Positions 55,452 to 64,000 of a stretch of DNA of 64,000 nt are shown here, piece after piece. The position numbers and the translations under genes are program-made. How positions within the stretch are numbered: the first letter of the stretch is position 1; each line of letters starts with the position of its first letter. The stretch lies in NCBI RefSeq assembly GCF_000222585.1, contig NZ_AFWE01000029.1, forward strand, positions 1 through 64,000, in the 5' to 3' direction. The stretch is from Vibrio scophthalmi LMG 19158. Its GTDB lineage: Bacteria > Pseudomonadota > Gammaproteobacteria > Enterobacterales > Vibrionaceae. Below the pieces are notes generated by a model. It was given only the letters and a program-made list of their open reading frames with translations. It did no database searches and was not told where the DNA came from.

Positions 55452-56870
55452 TTAATGGGCGAGGTTATTCATCCATTTTCTCGATTTAAATCGGTATAAG
55501 CAGGCCGCCCATTTTACGATGGCTTCTAAAAAGAAACTGGCAAAGACATATTCTGCGGGTAGTTTTAACCACAGCGCGCAGATAGCAGCCACCGGAATGC
55601 CAAGCACCCACTGTGAAATGAGATCTTGGTAGAGACAGAACTTAACATCACCACCGGCTCTAAGTACCCCGACCACCATTACTGTTGGGATCGAACGAAC
55701 AAGTATGCCGATGCATAAGATGACGAAAAAGGCGCGGGCGAGTTCAATGGTGTCGGGCGAAAGGCCAACAAACAAGTTTAAAATAGTATCGAGATTAAAA
55801 TAGAGCAGTAATGACACCAACAAAGTCGCAATAACGGCAAAGAGCGCGAAGTACATGGCTTGGTAGTAAGCACGCTGGGGATCTTGAGCGCCAAGATTAT
55901 TACCGACTACAACCGCAGAGGCATTAGCGATTCCGACCAGAAGACTAAGAGAAAATGCCTCTATCGGTGAGATGATCGACAGTACGGCAAGGGCTGATGT
56001 GCCGGTTTGCGCCATAATCGCGGTATAGGCGAAGACCCCCAATGCCCAAAGAAGAAAGTTGATCGTCGTGGGTAGGGCAATACTGAGGAAATGTCGATAC
56101 TGCTGCCAATTTAATGTTTGTCGAGCAGATTGATATAAGCGCGAAAGTAGATGTTTTTTATGTCCCAGATAGAGCGCGAGCAATATGCTTTCAAGCAGCG
56201 TGGCGAGCGTCGTGCCGATCGCTGCGCCTGTCGCGCCTAAAGCAGGTAAACCGAATAAACCAAAGATGAGCACCCAGTTAAAACTGATATTGAGTACAAT
56301 CCCAATCCCGCTAAATAAGGTAATCGTTGAGGCTTGATGCATCGATCGCAAGCCTGCGGCGACACTGACTTGATAAGCAATGAATAATAGGCTCGGGGCA
56401 GCATATAGCAAGTAATTGTGACTGACGTTAAACACATCACTTTCACGGGTGGTGAGGTGAATGACATGATGCCCCAATACACTAACGAACACGATAGAAC
56501 ACAGTGCAACCAGCGTAGTAATTACCCAAGATAACTGAATGCTCTGTTTGATGCCTTGTTGGTGCTTAGCGCCAAAATGTTGTGCTGCGAGCGTTGCACC
56601 ACCAATCGCCACCCCGGAGAGCAGAATGGTAAAGACGAACAAGATTCGAGTCGCGATTCCTGCACCCGCTACGTCATATTCTGATAATTGCCCAAGCATC
56701 AGCACATCGATCACCCCTTTGCTTGTCAGCATGATGGTTTGTAGGGTGATCGGCAGTGCGACGGTGAGCAGCACGTTAAATAATTGGCGATCTAAATAGC
56801 ACCACGCAGGATGCTGACGCAGGCGACTGAATACACGTGTAGCCAAGTTGGATTTGATTAAATTATGCAT
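55452..56870 (-). CDS. MATE family efflux transporter
   Basis: A 472-residue inner-membrane protein with about twelve spans in two homologous halves. Each half has the family layout with LLTVALPITLQTIMLTSKGVID in the first and FLSIALPTTINFLLWALGVF in the second. SLLVGIANASAVVVGNNLGAQDP and GVAIGGATLAAQHFGAKHQQG are the paired loop motifs (QxxGA-type). MATE proteins export drugs or metabolites using sodium or proton gradients. The substrate is unknown. A 300-base AT-rich region lies upstream. Confidence 0.9.
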   Translation of the reverse strand: MHNLIKSNLATRVFSRLRQHPAWCYLDRQLFNVLLTVALPITLQTIMLTSKGVIDVLMLGQLSEYDVAGAGIATRILFVFTILLSGVAIGGATLAAQHFGAKHQQGIKQSIQLSWVITTLVALCSIVFVSVLGHHVIHLTTRESDVFNVSHNYLLYAAPSLLFIAYQVSVAAGLRSMHQASTITLFSGIGIVLNISFNWVLIFGLFGLPALGATGAAIGTTLATLLESILLALYLGHKKHLLSRLYQSARQTLNWQQYRHFLSIALPTTINFLLWALGVFAYTAIMAQTGTSALAVLSIISPIEAFSLSLLVGIANASAVVVGNNLGAQDPQRAYYQAMYFALFAVIATLLVSLLLYFNLDTILNLFVGLSPDTIELARAFFVILCIGILVRSIPTVMVVGVLRAGGDVKFCLYQDLISQWVLGIPVAAICALWLKLPAEYVFASFFLEAIVKWAACLYRFKSRKWMNNLAH

Positions 56871-57172
56871 GCAAGTTTAGTCAGAGAAGTGATAGTCCAT
56901 TATGTAAGAATATCCGCAATAACCAAGTCGATTATGAACGGGGATTGCGTTCACAATGTTCCTCTGAAAACGTAAAAGCGAAGTGGTGCGATTTGTTGGA
57001 TATTTTAATGAGATGTTTAGTTTGTATAGCTGTTCGTTTTTTATTGTTTGGTGATATGTGGTAATGCATGGTGTTAATGGTGAATTAATAATCTGACATA
57101 TTTATATATATTGACTTTTTATTCTGTTTTTACGATATTTCATGCTCTACAAATATTAACGTGAAATAAGCT
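56871..57172. other. Divergent region between the MATE and yfcC genes
   Basis: Very AT-rich, 302 bases, holding both promoters. No gene or hairpin of note. Confidence 0.35.
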
Positions 57173-58705
57173 ATGTCTCACTCTCATGCACAGCCAGCGG
57201 ACTCGGCTGTAACGAAGAAATCTTGGCAAATGCCAGATACCCTTATTCTTATATTTTTTGTTGGTATCTTTGCTGCGATTCTTACTTACTTAATCCCTGC
57301 AGGTTCTTTTGAAAGCCAGCAGGTGACATACATGGTCGATGGTGCTGAAAAGACACGTACAGTTATTGACCCTAATTCATTTGTTTATGCCACTGATGCC
57401 GCGGGTGAACTGGTTTACAACACGGTAAGCCTATTTGCTTCAGGTGGTGGCATTGGTTTAATGAACTTCCCATTTGAAGGTCTGACTTCAGGCTCTAAAT
57501 GGGGCAGTGCCATTGGCGTAATTATGTTTATGCTGGTGATCGGTGGTGCGTTTGGCGTCGTAATGCGCACAGGCACGATCGATAACGGTATTTTGCGCCT
57601 GATTGATAAAACCAAAGGTAATGAATCACTATTTATCCCAGTACTATTCTTGCTGTTCTCACTCGGTGGTGCAGTATTTGGTATGGGTGAAGAAGCGGTT
57701 GCGTTTGCGATTATCATTGCACCACTGATGGTTCGCCTAGGCTACGACGGTATCACTACCGTAATGGTCACCTACATTGCAACCCAAATTGGTTTTGCGA
57801 CTTCTTGGATGAACCCATTCTCAGTGGCGATTGCTCAAGGTATCGCGGGCATTCCAGTTCTTTCTGGTATGACAGTTCGTATGGGCTTATGGGCTGGCTT
57901 TACGCTTATCGGTATCGCTTTCACTATGGCATACGCTGCACGCATCAAAGCAAACCCTGAGCTTTCTTACAGCCGTCGTACTGATGCACATTTCCGTTCT
58001 CAAGAGCTTTCTGAAACCGCCTCTCGTTGGAATATCGGGGATACCTTAGTTCTGCTTACTGTTATTGCTTCTACTGCTTGGGTGGTATGGGGCGTAGTAA
58101 TGCACGCATGGTACATCCCTGAAATCGCTTCTCAGTTCTTCACGATGGGCTTTGTTGTGGCGATTATTGGTACTTTGTTCCGTCTAAACGGCATGACATT
58201 GAACGACGCTGCGGCAGCCTTTAAAGAAGGCGCAAGTATCATGCTCGCGCCAGCACTACTGGTTGGTTGTGCTAAAGGTGTATTACTGCTGCTAGGTGGT
58301 GGTTCTTCAGAGGAACCAAGCGTACTAAACTCAATCCTAAATGGTGCCGGTGGCATGCTAAGTGGATTGCCTGCAGTGGCTTCTGCTTGGTTAATGTACG
58401 TGTTCCAGTCTGTGTTCAACTTCTTTGTAACCTCGGGTTCTGGCCAAGCAGCACTAACCATGCCACTACTATCGCCATTGTCTGATATTGCTGGCGTGAC
58501 GCGTCAGGTAGCGGTATTGGCATTCCAGCTAGGTGACGGTTTTACGAACGTGATCGTACCAACCTCAGCGCCTCTTATGGCAACACTGGGTGTATGTCGT
58601 ATCGATTGGGGTGACTGGGCGAAATTCTGCTGGCGCTTTATGCTACTATTGTTCGCCATCTCTAGCGTAGTCGTGGTAGTTGCTCAGCTAATGGGCTTCT
58701 CATAA
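57173..58705 (+). CDS. yfcC: YfcC-family membrane carrier
   Basis: A 510-residue inner-membrane protein with about twelve to thirteen spans. The YfcC family signature blocks are TYLIPAGSFESQQV, MLVIGGAFGVVMRTGTIDNG, FSLGGAVFGMGEEAVAFAII, GFATSWMNPFSVAIAQGIAG, and near the C-terminus FVTSGSGQAALTMPLLSPLS. The family is related to C4-dicarboxylate and arginine/ornithine carriers; peptides or amino acids are likely cargo, but the substrate is not known. It is followed by a terminator and a hydrolase gene of the AstE type on the same strand. Confidence 0.88.
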   Translation: MSHSHAQPADSAVTKKSWQMPDTLILIFFVGIFAAILTYLIPAGSFESQQVTYMVDGAEKTRTVIDPNSFVYATDAAGELVYNTVSLFASGGGIGLMNFPFEGLTSGSKWGSAIGVIMFMLVIGGAFGVVMRTGTIDNGILRLIDKTKGNESLFIPVLFLLFSLGGAVFGMGEEAVAFAIIIAPLMVRLGYDGITTVMVTYIATQIGFATSWMNPFSVAIAQGIAGIPVLSGMTVRMGLWAGFTLIGIAFTMAYAARIKANPELSYSRRTDAHFRSQELSETASRWNIGDTLVLLTVIASTAWVVWGVVMHAWYIPEIASQFFTMGFVVAIIGTLFRLNGMTLNDAAAAFKEGASIMLAPALLVGCAKGVLLLLGGGSSEEPSVLNSILNGAGGMLSGLPAVASAWLMYVFQSVFNFFVTSGSGQAALTMPLLSPLSDIAGVTRQVAVLAFQLGDGFTNVIVPTSAPLMATLGVCRIDWGDWAKFCWRFMLLLFAISSVVVVVAQLMGFS

Positions 58706-58736
58706 TAAACTCAAGCGAGTTTAGCAATTAGATTCG

Positions 58737-58765
58737 ATGGCGAGATATTTATCTCGCCATTTTTT
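58737..58765 (+). terminator. Terminator between yfcC and the AstE-like gene
   Basis: ATGGCGAGATA and TATCTCGCCAT pair almost perfectly (58737-58760) and run into six T. Read-through or a separate promoter must serve the next gene. Confidence 0.88.
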
Positions 58766-58814
58766 ATTGTTTATTTCTAGATAAGTAAGCAAATATTTTG
58801 GAGAGACCATTTTA

Positions 58815-59810
58815 ATGGCGACACAGTACTCAGATGACGTGATCCAAGGTCATCGTGTTATTCACACTTTAGATGTGGCTGATTTAGCGGCAGGTGAACA
58901 TAAGTTTATGTTCCGTGTCGCAACCGATGCGCTTTCGCAGTGGCAACATTTACCTGTGATGGTATTCAAAGGCAAAAAGCCGGGCAAAAAAATCGTCATC
59001 ACGGCGGGTGTTCATGGTGATGAATACAACGGTGTGTTAGCTGCGCAAAAAACGGCGCGTGAATTGGCAGGTAAAGAACTGGCCGGCACCGTTACGATAG
59101 TGCCGATGATCAACCTTACCGGTATGCTGAATCATAGTCGTGATTTTTATTCGGCAGACCCAGACGCTTCGCCATGTAACTTAAACCGTTTCTTCCCAGG
59201 TGATGCCAACGGTAACGAGGCGAATCGATTTATCCATGCATTGTGGCACCATTTGCTACAACCTAATGCTGACCTAGCGATTGATCTGCATACCCAAACA
59301 AGCGGAACGGTTTACCCATTGTACGTGTTTGCGGATTTCCGTTTAGAGCAGGCCATTGAGATGGCGCGCCTCACTAACCCTGATGCGATTTTAAATGATC
59401 CGGGCGATGCGGGTGTGCTTGAAACCATGTGGAACAGTAGTGGTATCCCAAGCATTACCATTGAAGTCGGCATGGGACGTTACACAGAACTGACACTGAT
59501 TGCTCGTACGGTTAATGGTATTTTCAATATCCTTAAACACCATGAGCTACTGCAAGGTGAAGTAGATGCGGTGATCCCGTGTTTAGAAGGGCAAGAGATC
59601 ACCAGTATTCGCGCGGAAATTGGTGGCTTTGTGATCCCACAAGTATCCATGATGGACAAAGTCGAACAAAACCAGTTAGTTGCGATTCAATACGATAATT
59701 TTGGCGATGAGCTAAAGCGTTACTATGCGCCAAATGGCGGTACCGTATTGAGCTATAACGTTGAGTCAATCCGTGCCCCGGGGTCTTTGGTAGTACGTTT
59801 AATCCATTAA
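58815..59810 (+). CDS. AstE/aspartoacylase-like zinc hydrolase
   Basis: A 331-residue M14-type zinc carboxypeptidase-fold enzyme of the succinylglutamate desuccinylase/aspartoacylase group. Zinc ligands are His and Glu in TAGVHGDEYNG (about 70-76) and His in AIDLHTQTSG (about 156); the catalytic Glu is in ITIEVGMGR (about 220). CNLNRFFPGD is the family arginine block. It removes an acyl group from an N-acyl amino acid. TTTTGGAGAGA lies before the ATG at 58815. With YfcC upstream, it probably processes an imported N-acylated compound. Not the arginine-pathway AstE, whose operon partners are absent. Confidence 0.85.
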   Translation: MATQYSDDVIQGHRVIHTLDVADLAAGEHKFMFRVATDALSQWQHLPVMVFKGKKPGKKIVITAGVHGDEYNGVLAAQKTARELAGKELAGTVTIVPMINLTGMLNHSRDFYSADPDASPCNLNRFFPGDANGNEANRFIHALWHHLLQPNADLAIDLHTQTSGTVYPLYVFADFRLEQAIEMARLTNPDAILNDPGDAGVLETMWNSSGIPSITIEVGMGRYTELTLIARTVNGIFNILKHHELLQGEVDAVIPCLEGQEITSIRAEIGGFVIPQVSMMDKVEQNQLVAIQYDNFGDELKRYYAPNGGTVLSYNVESIRAPGSLVVRLIH

Positions 59811-59912
59811 GCTGCCAACTCTCGAATCTAGCTTCTCAGCTCTTAGCTCTCGATTCTTATTCTCGACTCTAGCTTCTCGATTCTTGATTCTCAGCTCTCG
59901 ATTCTCAGCTCC
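59811..59912. repeat. Degenerate CTCGATTCT-type repeat tract
   Basis: About 100 bases made of variants of AGCTCTCGATTCTTA, TTCTCGACTC and AGCTTCTCGATTC, non-coding, directly after the AstE-like gene. The pattern is a pyrimidine-rich microsatellite of roughly 9-12 base period. Confidence 0.75.
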
Positions 59913-59913
59913 C

Positions 59914-59946
59914 AAAGGTCTAAGCCATGCTTAGACCTTTGTTTTA
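59914..59946. terminator. Bidirectional terminator between convergent genes
   Basis: AAAGGTCTAAGC and GCTTAGACCTTT pair perfectly around CAT (59914-59940), with T bases after it on the plus strand. Confidence 0.88.
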
Positions 59947-60723
59947 TTTGTCGATTGGTCTTTCTTTTGGTGTCACTTTGGCCAGCTCTGATAGGGTTTC
60001 AACCAAATTGATTGGCATCGGAAAAATAATGGTCGATGTTTTCTCATTGGCGATTTCCGTCAGAGTCTGCATATAACGCAATTGCAGTGCGTTGGGGGCT
60101 TCATTGAGCATTTCAGCTGCTTCTTTGAGTTTTCCTGAGGCTTCCAGTTCACCCGTAGCGTGAATCACTTTTGCCCGACGATTTCGTTCCGCTTCCGCTT
60201 GTCGTGCCAGGGCTCTAACCATGCTCTCGTTAAGATCAACGTGTTTGACTTCGACGGTCGCAATTTTGATTCCCCAGTCGTCAGTTTGTTGATCAAGAAT
60301 CAACTGTAAATCCTTGTTTAGCCGATCACGCTCAGAGAGCAGTTCATCTAACTCATGTTGGCCAAGTACTGAACGAAGTGTGGTTTGGGATAGTTGGCTG
60401 GTGGCATCACTGTAGCTTTCGATATTGTTGATCGCCATTTGCGGATCGACCACACGGAAATAGACCACAGCATTGACGCGTACAGAGACGTTATCGCGCG
60501 TGATGAGATCTTGGGTGGGCACATCGAGTACGATAGTACGTAAATCAACCCGAACCATCTGTTGAATGAAAGGGATCAATATGATCAGGCCCGGGCCTTT
60601 CACTTCTTGAAATCGGCCTAAAAAGAACACCACGCCACGCTCATACTCACGCAGTACTTTGAACACTTGTGTTGCCAGTGCAAATAACAGCACCAACACC
60701 ACCGCGACGGTATAAATCATCAT
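59944..60723 (-). CDS. Slipin (stomatin/SPFH family) membrane protein
   Basis: A 259-residue protein with one N-terminal hydrophobic segment ([19 protein letters not shown]) and a full SPFH domain ([52 protein letters not shown]). A coiled-coil helix follows ([20 protein letters not shown]). Slipins assemble at the membrane and act together with NfeD-type proteases; here the NfeD gene is 9 bases upstream on the same strand. The role is in membrane protein quality or microdomain order, by family inference. Confidence 0.9.
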   Translation of the reverse strand: MMIYTVAVVLVLLFALATQVFKVLREYERGVVFFLGRFQEVKGPGLIILIPFIQQMVRVDLRTIVLDVPTQDLITRDNVSVRVNAVVYFRVVDPQMAINNIESYSDATSQLSQTTLRSVLGQHELDELLSERDRLNKDLQLILDQQTDDWGIKIATVEVKHVDLNESMVRALARQAEAERNRRAKVIHATGELEASGKLKEAAEMLNEAPNALQLRYMQTLTEIANEKTSTIIFPMPINLVETLSELAKVTPKERPIDK

Positions 60724-60732
60724 AAGCGCCTC

Positions 60733-62190
60733 CTAGTCTTGTGTGCGCAGACGCTCAACCGTAAGGGTTAAGCCTGTAATGTGTTTAACGGTAACCTTGT
60801 CACCCGGTTTGAGCATGTTAGGTTCATCACTGTGTGCCGACCACAACACACCATCGAGCAGCACTCGACCTGAACCGTGGCTGAAATCATCAGTGACTAC
60901 CGCAATTTTTCCAGGGAAGGCATTTGTACCAGTGGTAACGCCTTTACGGCGAATGCGTAGTAACAGTCCGATGGTGAGGACAATCAACATGACGGAAAAT
61001 GCCGCAATGCCGAAAATAAGCGGAAGGGCGACTTGAAAACCGGGAATATCGCTATCCATAAGAAATATTGAACCAAGTACAAAAGCGACGACTCCGCCCA
61101 ATCCGAGTACACCAAAACTAGGGCTAAATCCTTCCGCTATCATCAGTGCAATCCCAAGTAACAATAACCCCAAACCGGCGTAGTTGACGGGCATCATTTG
61201 CAAGGCATACATCGCCAACAGCAAACAGATGCCACCAAGTACCCCGGGCAAGCCGACACCCGGGTTGTAGAACTCGAGCAACAAGCCATAAATACCGATT
61301 AGCATTAAAATATAGGCAACATTGGGATTGGTGATCACCGCTAACATCTCAGCTCGCCAGTCTGGTTGGCGTAGTTGAAAGACGGGATTGCTGATGGCGA
61401 GAGTGACTTCTCGATTGTTCAGACTCACCACATGGCCATTAGCAAGGTTAACCAGCTCTTCGGGCGAATTAGCAATAAAGTCGATGACATTGAGTTCAAG
61501 CGCTTCAGTGGCATCGAGGCTTGCTGCTTCACTGACGGCTTTTTCTGCCCATTGAGCATTGCGGCCATGCAGACGAGCTAAGCCTTTTATATAAGCCTTA
61601 GCATCATTGATAACCTTTTTCTCCATCGCCGTATTGGCGGGGACTTGCTCATCATTGGTGCTCAATGGTTGTGTTTGGTCTATTTTGCTTGGTTGTTGCT
61701 CATCGGAAGTGCCCTCATCGGAAGTGGCTTCGTTGAATGAGCGTTCGTGTGATGAGGGGGCGGATGCTGCCGGTTTTTTGCTGGGCGTTTGTTCCTCCGC
61801 GCTAGGTGGCTTTACTCCGCCAAGTTGTACTGGGGTCGCTGCGCCTAAATTGGTCGCTTCGGCCATGGCCGCAATGTGGCTGGCTAATAGAATATAAGTT
61901 CCGGCACTGGCGGCGCGCGATCCTGATGGGCCAACCCAAGTTGCAATGGGGACATTGGAGGTCGTGATGGTTTGAATCACATCGCGCATGGCGCTGTCTA
62001 AGCCTCCCGGGGTGTCCATTTTCAAGATCACCAGACTAACCCCGGAAGTTTGAGCCAGTTCTATTTCGCGGCTGACATAATCGCTACTGGCCGGTCCTAT
62101 CGCACCGTTGATCGGCACAATCCAAACGGTTTGAGCATTGATTAGGCTCGAGAACAATAAGCCGACACAAAATATCCATAATTTATGCAT
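60733..62190 (-). CDS. NfeD-family membrane-bound ClpP-class serine protease
   Basis: A 485-residue protein. A signal peptide (MHKLWIFCVGLLFSSLINA) leads into a ClpP-class protease domain (VWIVPINGAIGPASSDYV, LKMDTPGGLDSAMRD) with the catalytic Ser in SRAASAGTYIL and a likely catalytic Lys in MEKKVINDAKAYIKG. Between them is a Ser/Glu/Pro/Gln-rich insert (about residues 133-187). About five membrane spans follow, then the NfeD OB-fold domain (about 415-485: GKIAVVTDDFSHGSG). This is the long NfeD form that cleaves the slipin partner encoded 9 bases downstream. Both face the periplasm and membrane. Confidence 0.9.
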   Translation of the reverse strand: MHKLWIFCVGLLFSSLINAQTVWIVPINGAIGPASSDYVSREIELAQTSGVSLVILKMDTPGGLDSAMRDVIQTITTSNVPIATWVGPSGSRAASAGTYILLASHIAAMAEATNLGAATPVQLGGVKPPSAEEQTPSKKPAASAPSSHERSFNEATSDEGTSDEQQPSKIDQTQPLSTNDEQVPANTAMEKKVINDAKAYIKGLARLHGRNAQWAEKAVSEAASLDATEALELNVIDFIANSPEELVNLANGHVVSLNNREVTLAISNPVFQLRQPDWRAEMLAVITNPNVAYILMLIGIYGLLLEFYNPGVGLPGVLGGICLLLAMYALQMMPVNYAGLGLLLLGIALMIAEGFSPSFGVLGLGGVVAFVLGSIFLMDSDIPGFQVALPLIFGIAAFSVMLIVLTIGLLLRIRRKGVTTGTNAFPGKIAVVTDDFSHGSGRVLLDGVLWSAHSDEPNMLKPGDKVTVKHITGLTLTVERLRTQD

Positions 62191-62329
62191 ACAGCCTCCC
62201 TCGTTGAGTGGCTATTGATTAAAGTATAGATAAGATGTAATTAATGAGCAGAAACGACAGATCTGCGTAGTGTAAAGTGCTGGGTACACACAGCACTTTG
62301 TTCTATTCACAGCAATAATTCGTCGTCTG

Positions 62330-64000
62330 TTATGTGAGAGCGGTGGTAAACAGCTTGGTTGCTTGTTGGGCGCTCATCGGTTTGTAAAAGTAGTAGCCTT
62401 GAATTTCATCAATATTCCATTCTCGTAACTGATGGACTTGTTTCAGGCGTTCAACGCCCTCAGCAACGGTGATTAATCCCAGCTCTTGGGTCATATTCGC
62501 TAGGTTACGAACCAATATTTCCGCTCGATCGCTGGTTTCGATCTGGTCAATGTACGATTTATCGAGCTTGACTATATCGAGTGGGAATGGAATAAGCGTG
62601 CTGAATGAAGCGTAACCAGTACCAAAGTCATCTAAAGCGAGCTGTATTCCGAGCTGTTTGATTTCATTCATACGAGCAATCGTCTCAGCTTCGACACCCA
62701 TCAACATGCTTTCGGTGAGTTCAACTACCAACTGGCTATCGCACAGCTCAAACTCGTCCATTACCTGCGTAAGATGATCGGTCAGGTCGGTGTGGTAGAA
62801 GTGTTTAGCACTAAGGTTAACGTGAATGGATAGCGGTGACAGACCTTGTTCTCGACGTAATTGATTGAGGTGGTGGATGAAGGCGCACGACTGGCGCAAG
62901 ACGCTTTCTCCAAGCTGCACAATTAAATTGTTTTGTTCTGCTAATGGGATAAATACATCAGGGGAAACGGTACCAAGTGTCGGGTGGAACCAACGCGCTA
63001 ACGCTTCGAAGCCATTTATTTGTTCACTTTTGGTGTCGATGATTGGCTGAAACAGCACTCCAATTTGCCCGCCACTAATGGCAGACTCGAGCTCTCGTGT
63101 AATTTTTAGCGCCGTTTGTGCATCTTCTGACAGCCCTTCACTCATCATGATGACTTCTTTACTCTGGTGACCATGTTCTGATTGCGCAGAATAGTAAGCA
63201 GCCTGCAGCAAATAAGCGAGTGAGTGGTGGGTAAGTTTGCGTTCTACCATCACCACTTTGCAGTTGAGGTCAATGGCAAGACCACAAATCTCTGTTTTGT
63301 TGGTCAGCGAATCGATGAGTTTATTGGCAAGGTCGAGGGCTTGCTCAGCATCAGCATCGGTGGGAATGATGGCGATAAATTCAAACTCACTAATGCGCCC
63401 AACTCGATAGTGGCTTAAGAGATCATTGAACACGCCCGTTGCGTGACGAATCGCATCATCAAATACCAAATGACCATAAATAGCAGAGACCTGTTTGAGA
63501 TTTTCTATGGCAATGTACATCAACGAGAAGCGGTTCGGTTCGCTCTCGATTAACTGGGACACTTGCTTCAAAATTGTCGGGCGGTTCTTTAAACCAGAAA
63601 CTGGGTCTCGACCAGAAAGTTCTTCAATCAGTGCTTGTTGTTTCTTTTGAATGCCCATGTCGTGTATAAGAAACAACAATGCATTTTGGCCATTATGTTG
63701 AATCGAAGCGGCTTCGATTTGGCAATCGACAATGTCACCATTGCGGGCGACTAATTGCGCTTCAAAACTGAGTTGGCCATTACTGAGTTGATGATAGAGC
63801 AATTCAAGGTGGTACTCATATTCGTTGGTTGAACACAGGGTTGCGAGAGATTGGCAGATTAACGCTTCTCTAGTGTAGCCAAGCAAGTCGAGTGTTTTAT
63901 TATTCAAATCAATGATTTTACTCTCTAAGACCACCAGTAGGCCGACAGATTTGCTTTCATAGAGAGCGCGGTATTTTTGTTGTGTATCAAGCACTTTTCC
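62330..64000 (-). CDS. PAS / degenerate GGDEF / EAL protein, N-terminus beyond window
   Basis: At least 556 residues, reading in from the right edge: the frame continues upstream of the GTG at 63994 through GGA AAA, so the start is probably outside. A PAS domain (KSVGLLVVLESKIIDLNNKT) is followed by a GGDEF-like domain with SEFEF in place of GGDEF, so no cyclase activity is expected. The EAL domain is complete: FEALARW, NLSAKHF, ELTESML, LDDFGTGYASFSTL, KLDKSYID, AEGVE and QGYYFYKP. It should break down c-di-GMP. It resembles the EAL protein at 22923-24701 in layout but is clearly a separate gene. Confidence 0.88.
   Translation of the reverse strand, partial: GKVLDTQQKYRALYESKSVGLLVVLESKIIDLNNKTLDLLGYTREALICQSLATLCSTNEYEYHLELLYHQLSNGQLSFEAQLVARNGDIVDCQIEAASIQHNGQNALLFLIHDMGIQKKQQALIEELSGRDPVSGLKNRPTILKQVSQLIESEPNRFSLMYIAIENLKQVSAIYGHLVFDDAIRHATGVFNDLLSHYRVGRISEFEFIAIIPTDADAEQALDLANKLIDSLTNKTEICGLAIDLNCKVVMVERKLTHHSLAYLLQAAYYSAQSEHGHQSKEVIMMSEGLSEDAQTALKITRELESAISGGQIGVLFQPIIDTKSEQINGFEALARWFHPTLGTVSPDVFIPLAEQNNLIVQLGESVLRQSCAFIHHLNQLRREQGLSPLSIHVNLSAKHFYHTDLTDHLTQVMDEFELCDSQLVVELTESMLMGVEAETIARMNEIKQLGIQLALDDFGTGYASFSTLIPFPLDIVKLDKSYIDQIETSDRAEILVRNLANMTQELGLITVAEGVERLKQVHQLREWNIDEIQGYYFYKPMSAQQATKLFTTALT

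Overview
The window reads as a gammaproteobacterial chromosome of the genus Vibrio, most likely the second chromosome. The reasons are a catechol-siderophore (vct-like) cassette next to an AraC regulator, a TonB-dependent receptor and an acetate kinase in the order I recall for V. cholerae chromosome II, together with several proteins that look Vibrio-like (PBPRA1643-type SEC-C protein, YejABEF, YfcC, EAL proteins). I cannot name the species. No rRNA, tRNA, CRISPR array or prophage was seen. The only clear mobile DNA is at the left edge.

Layout. 1-1.3 kb: the 5' part of an IS30-type transposase that appears to sit inside a broken IS3-type orfB. 1.3-5.6 kb: a BLUF photoreceptor, a MesD/MesX methionine synthase pair, a TSUP exporter and a small secreted protein. 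5.6-12.4 kb: small conserved or unknown proteins (DUF3297, SEC-C protein, YehS, YkgJ-type) plus two damaged genes, an HD hydrolase with an in-frame amber codon and a LysR regulator with a frameshift in an A7 tract. 12.6-16 kb: LonH-type protease and D-lactate dehydrogenase. 16.4-25.6 kb: Nudix hydrolase, the yejABEF peptide importer operon, an EAL protein and an S4 RNA-binding protein. 25.8-33.2 kb: iron uptake (vctPDGC, AraC regulator, outer-membrane receptor, with Fur-like sites) interrupted by cueR. 33.7-39.4 kb: ackA, katG and a RecQ-family helicase. 39.7-45.2 kb: an orphan SUKH protein, a large unknown membrane protein and a divergent UvrB paralogue. 45.4-49.2 kb: brnQ behind a leader peptide, and a U32 protein. 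49.4-53.7 kb: a two-gene envelope unit (large lipoprotein and MORN_2-repeat protein). 53.8-59.8 kb: DEAD-box helicase, MATE pump, YfcC carrier and an AstE-like hydrolase. 59.9-64 kb: slipin/NfeD pair and a second EAL protein cut by the window end.

How genes work together. The vct genes form one import route: receptor at the outer membrane, VctP in the periplasm, VctD/VctG in the inner membrane and VctC as ATPase. YejABEF is a complete peptide importer. MesX and MesD act together in folate-independent methionine synthesis. YfcC and the AstE-like enzyme probably form a uptake-and-hydrolysis pair. Slipin and NfeD form the usual membrane-protease pair.

The most interesting observation is upstream of brnQ (45410-45608). 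A 44-codon ORF with a good ribosome binding site ends in a dense run of Val/Leu/Ile codons. It is followed directly by three mutually exclusive hairpins and a T7 tract. This is the architecture of a translation-coupled transcription attenuator for branched-chain amino acids, here placed in front of a transporter rather than a biosynthetic operon.
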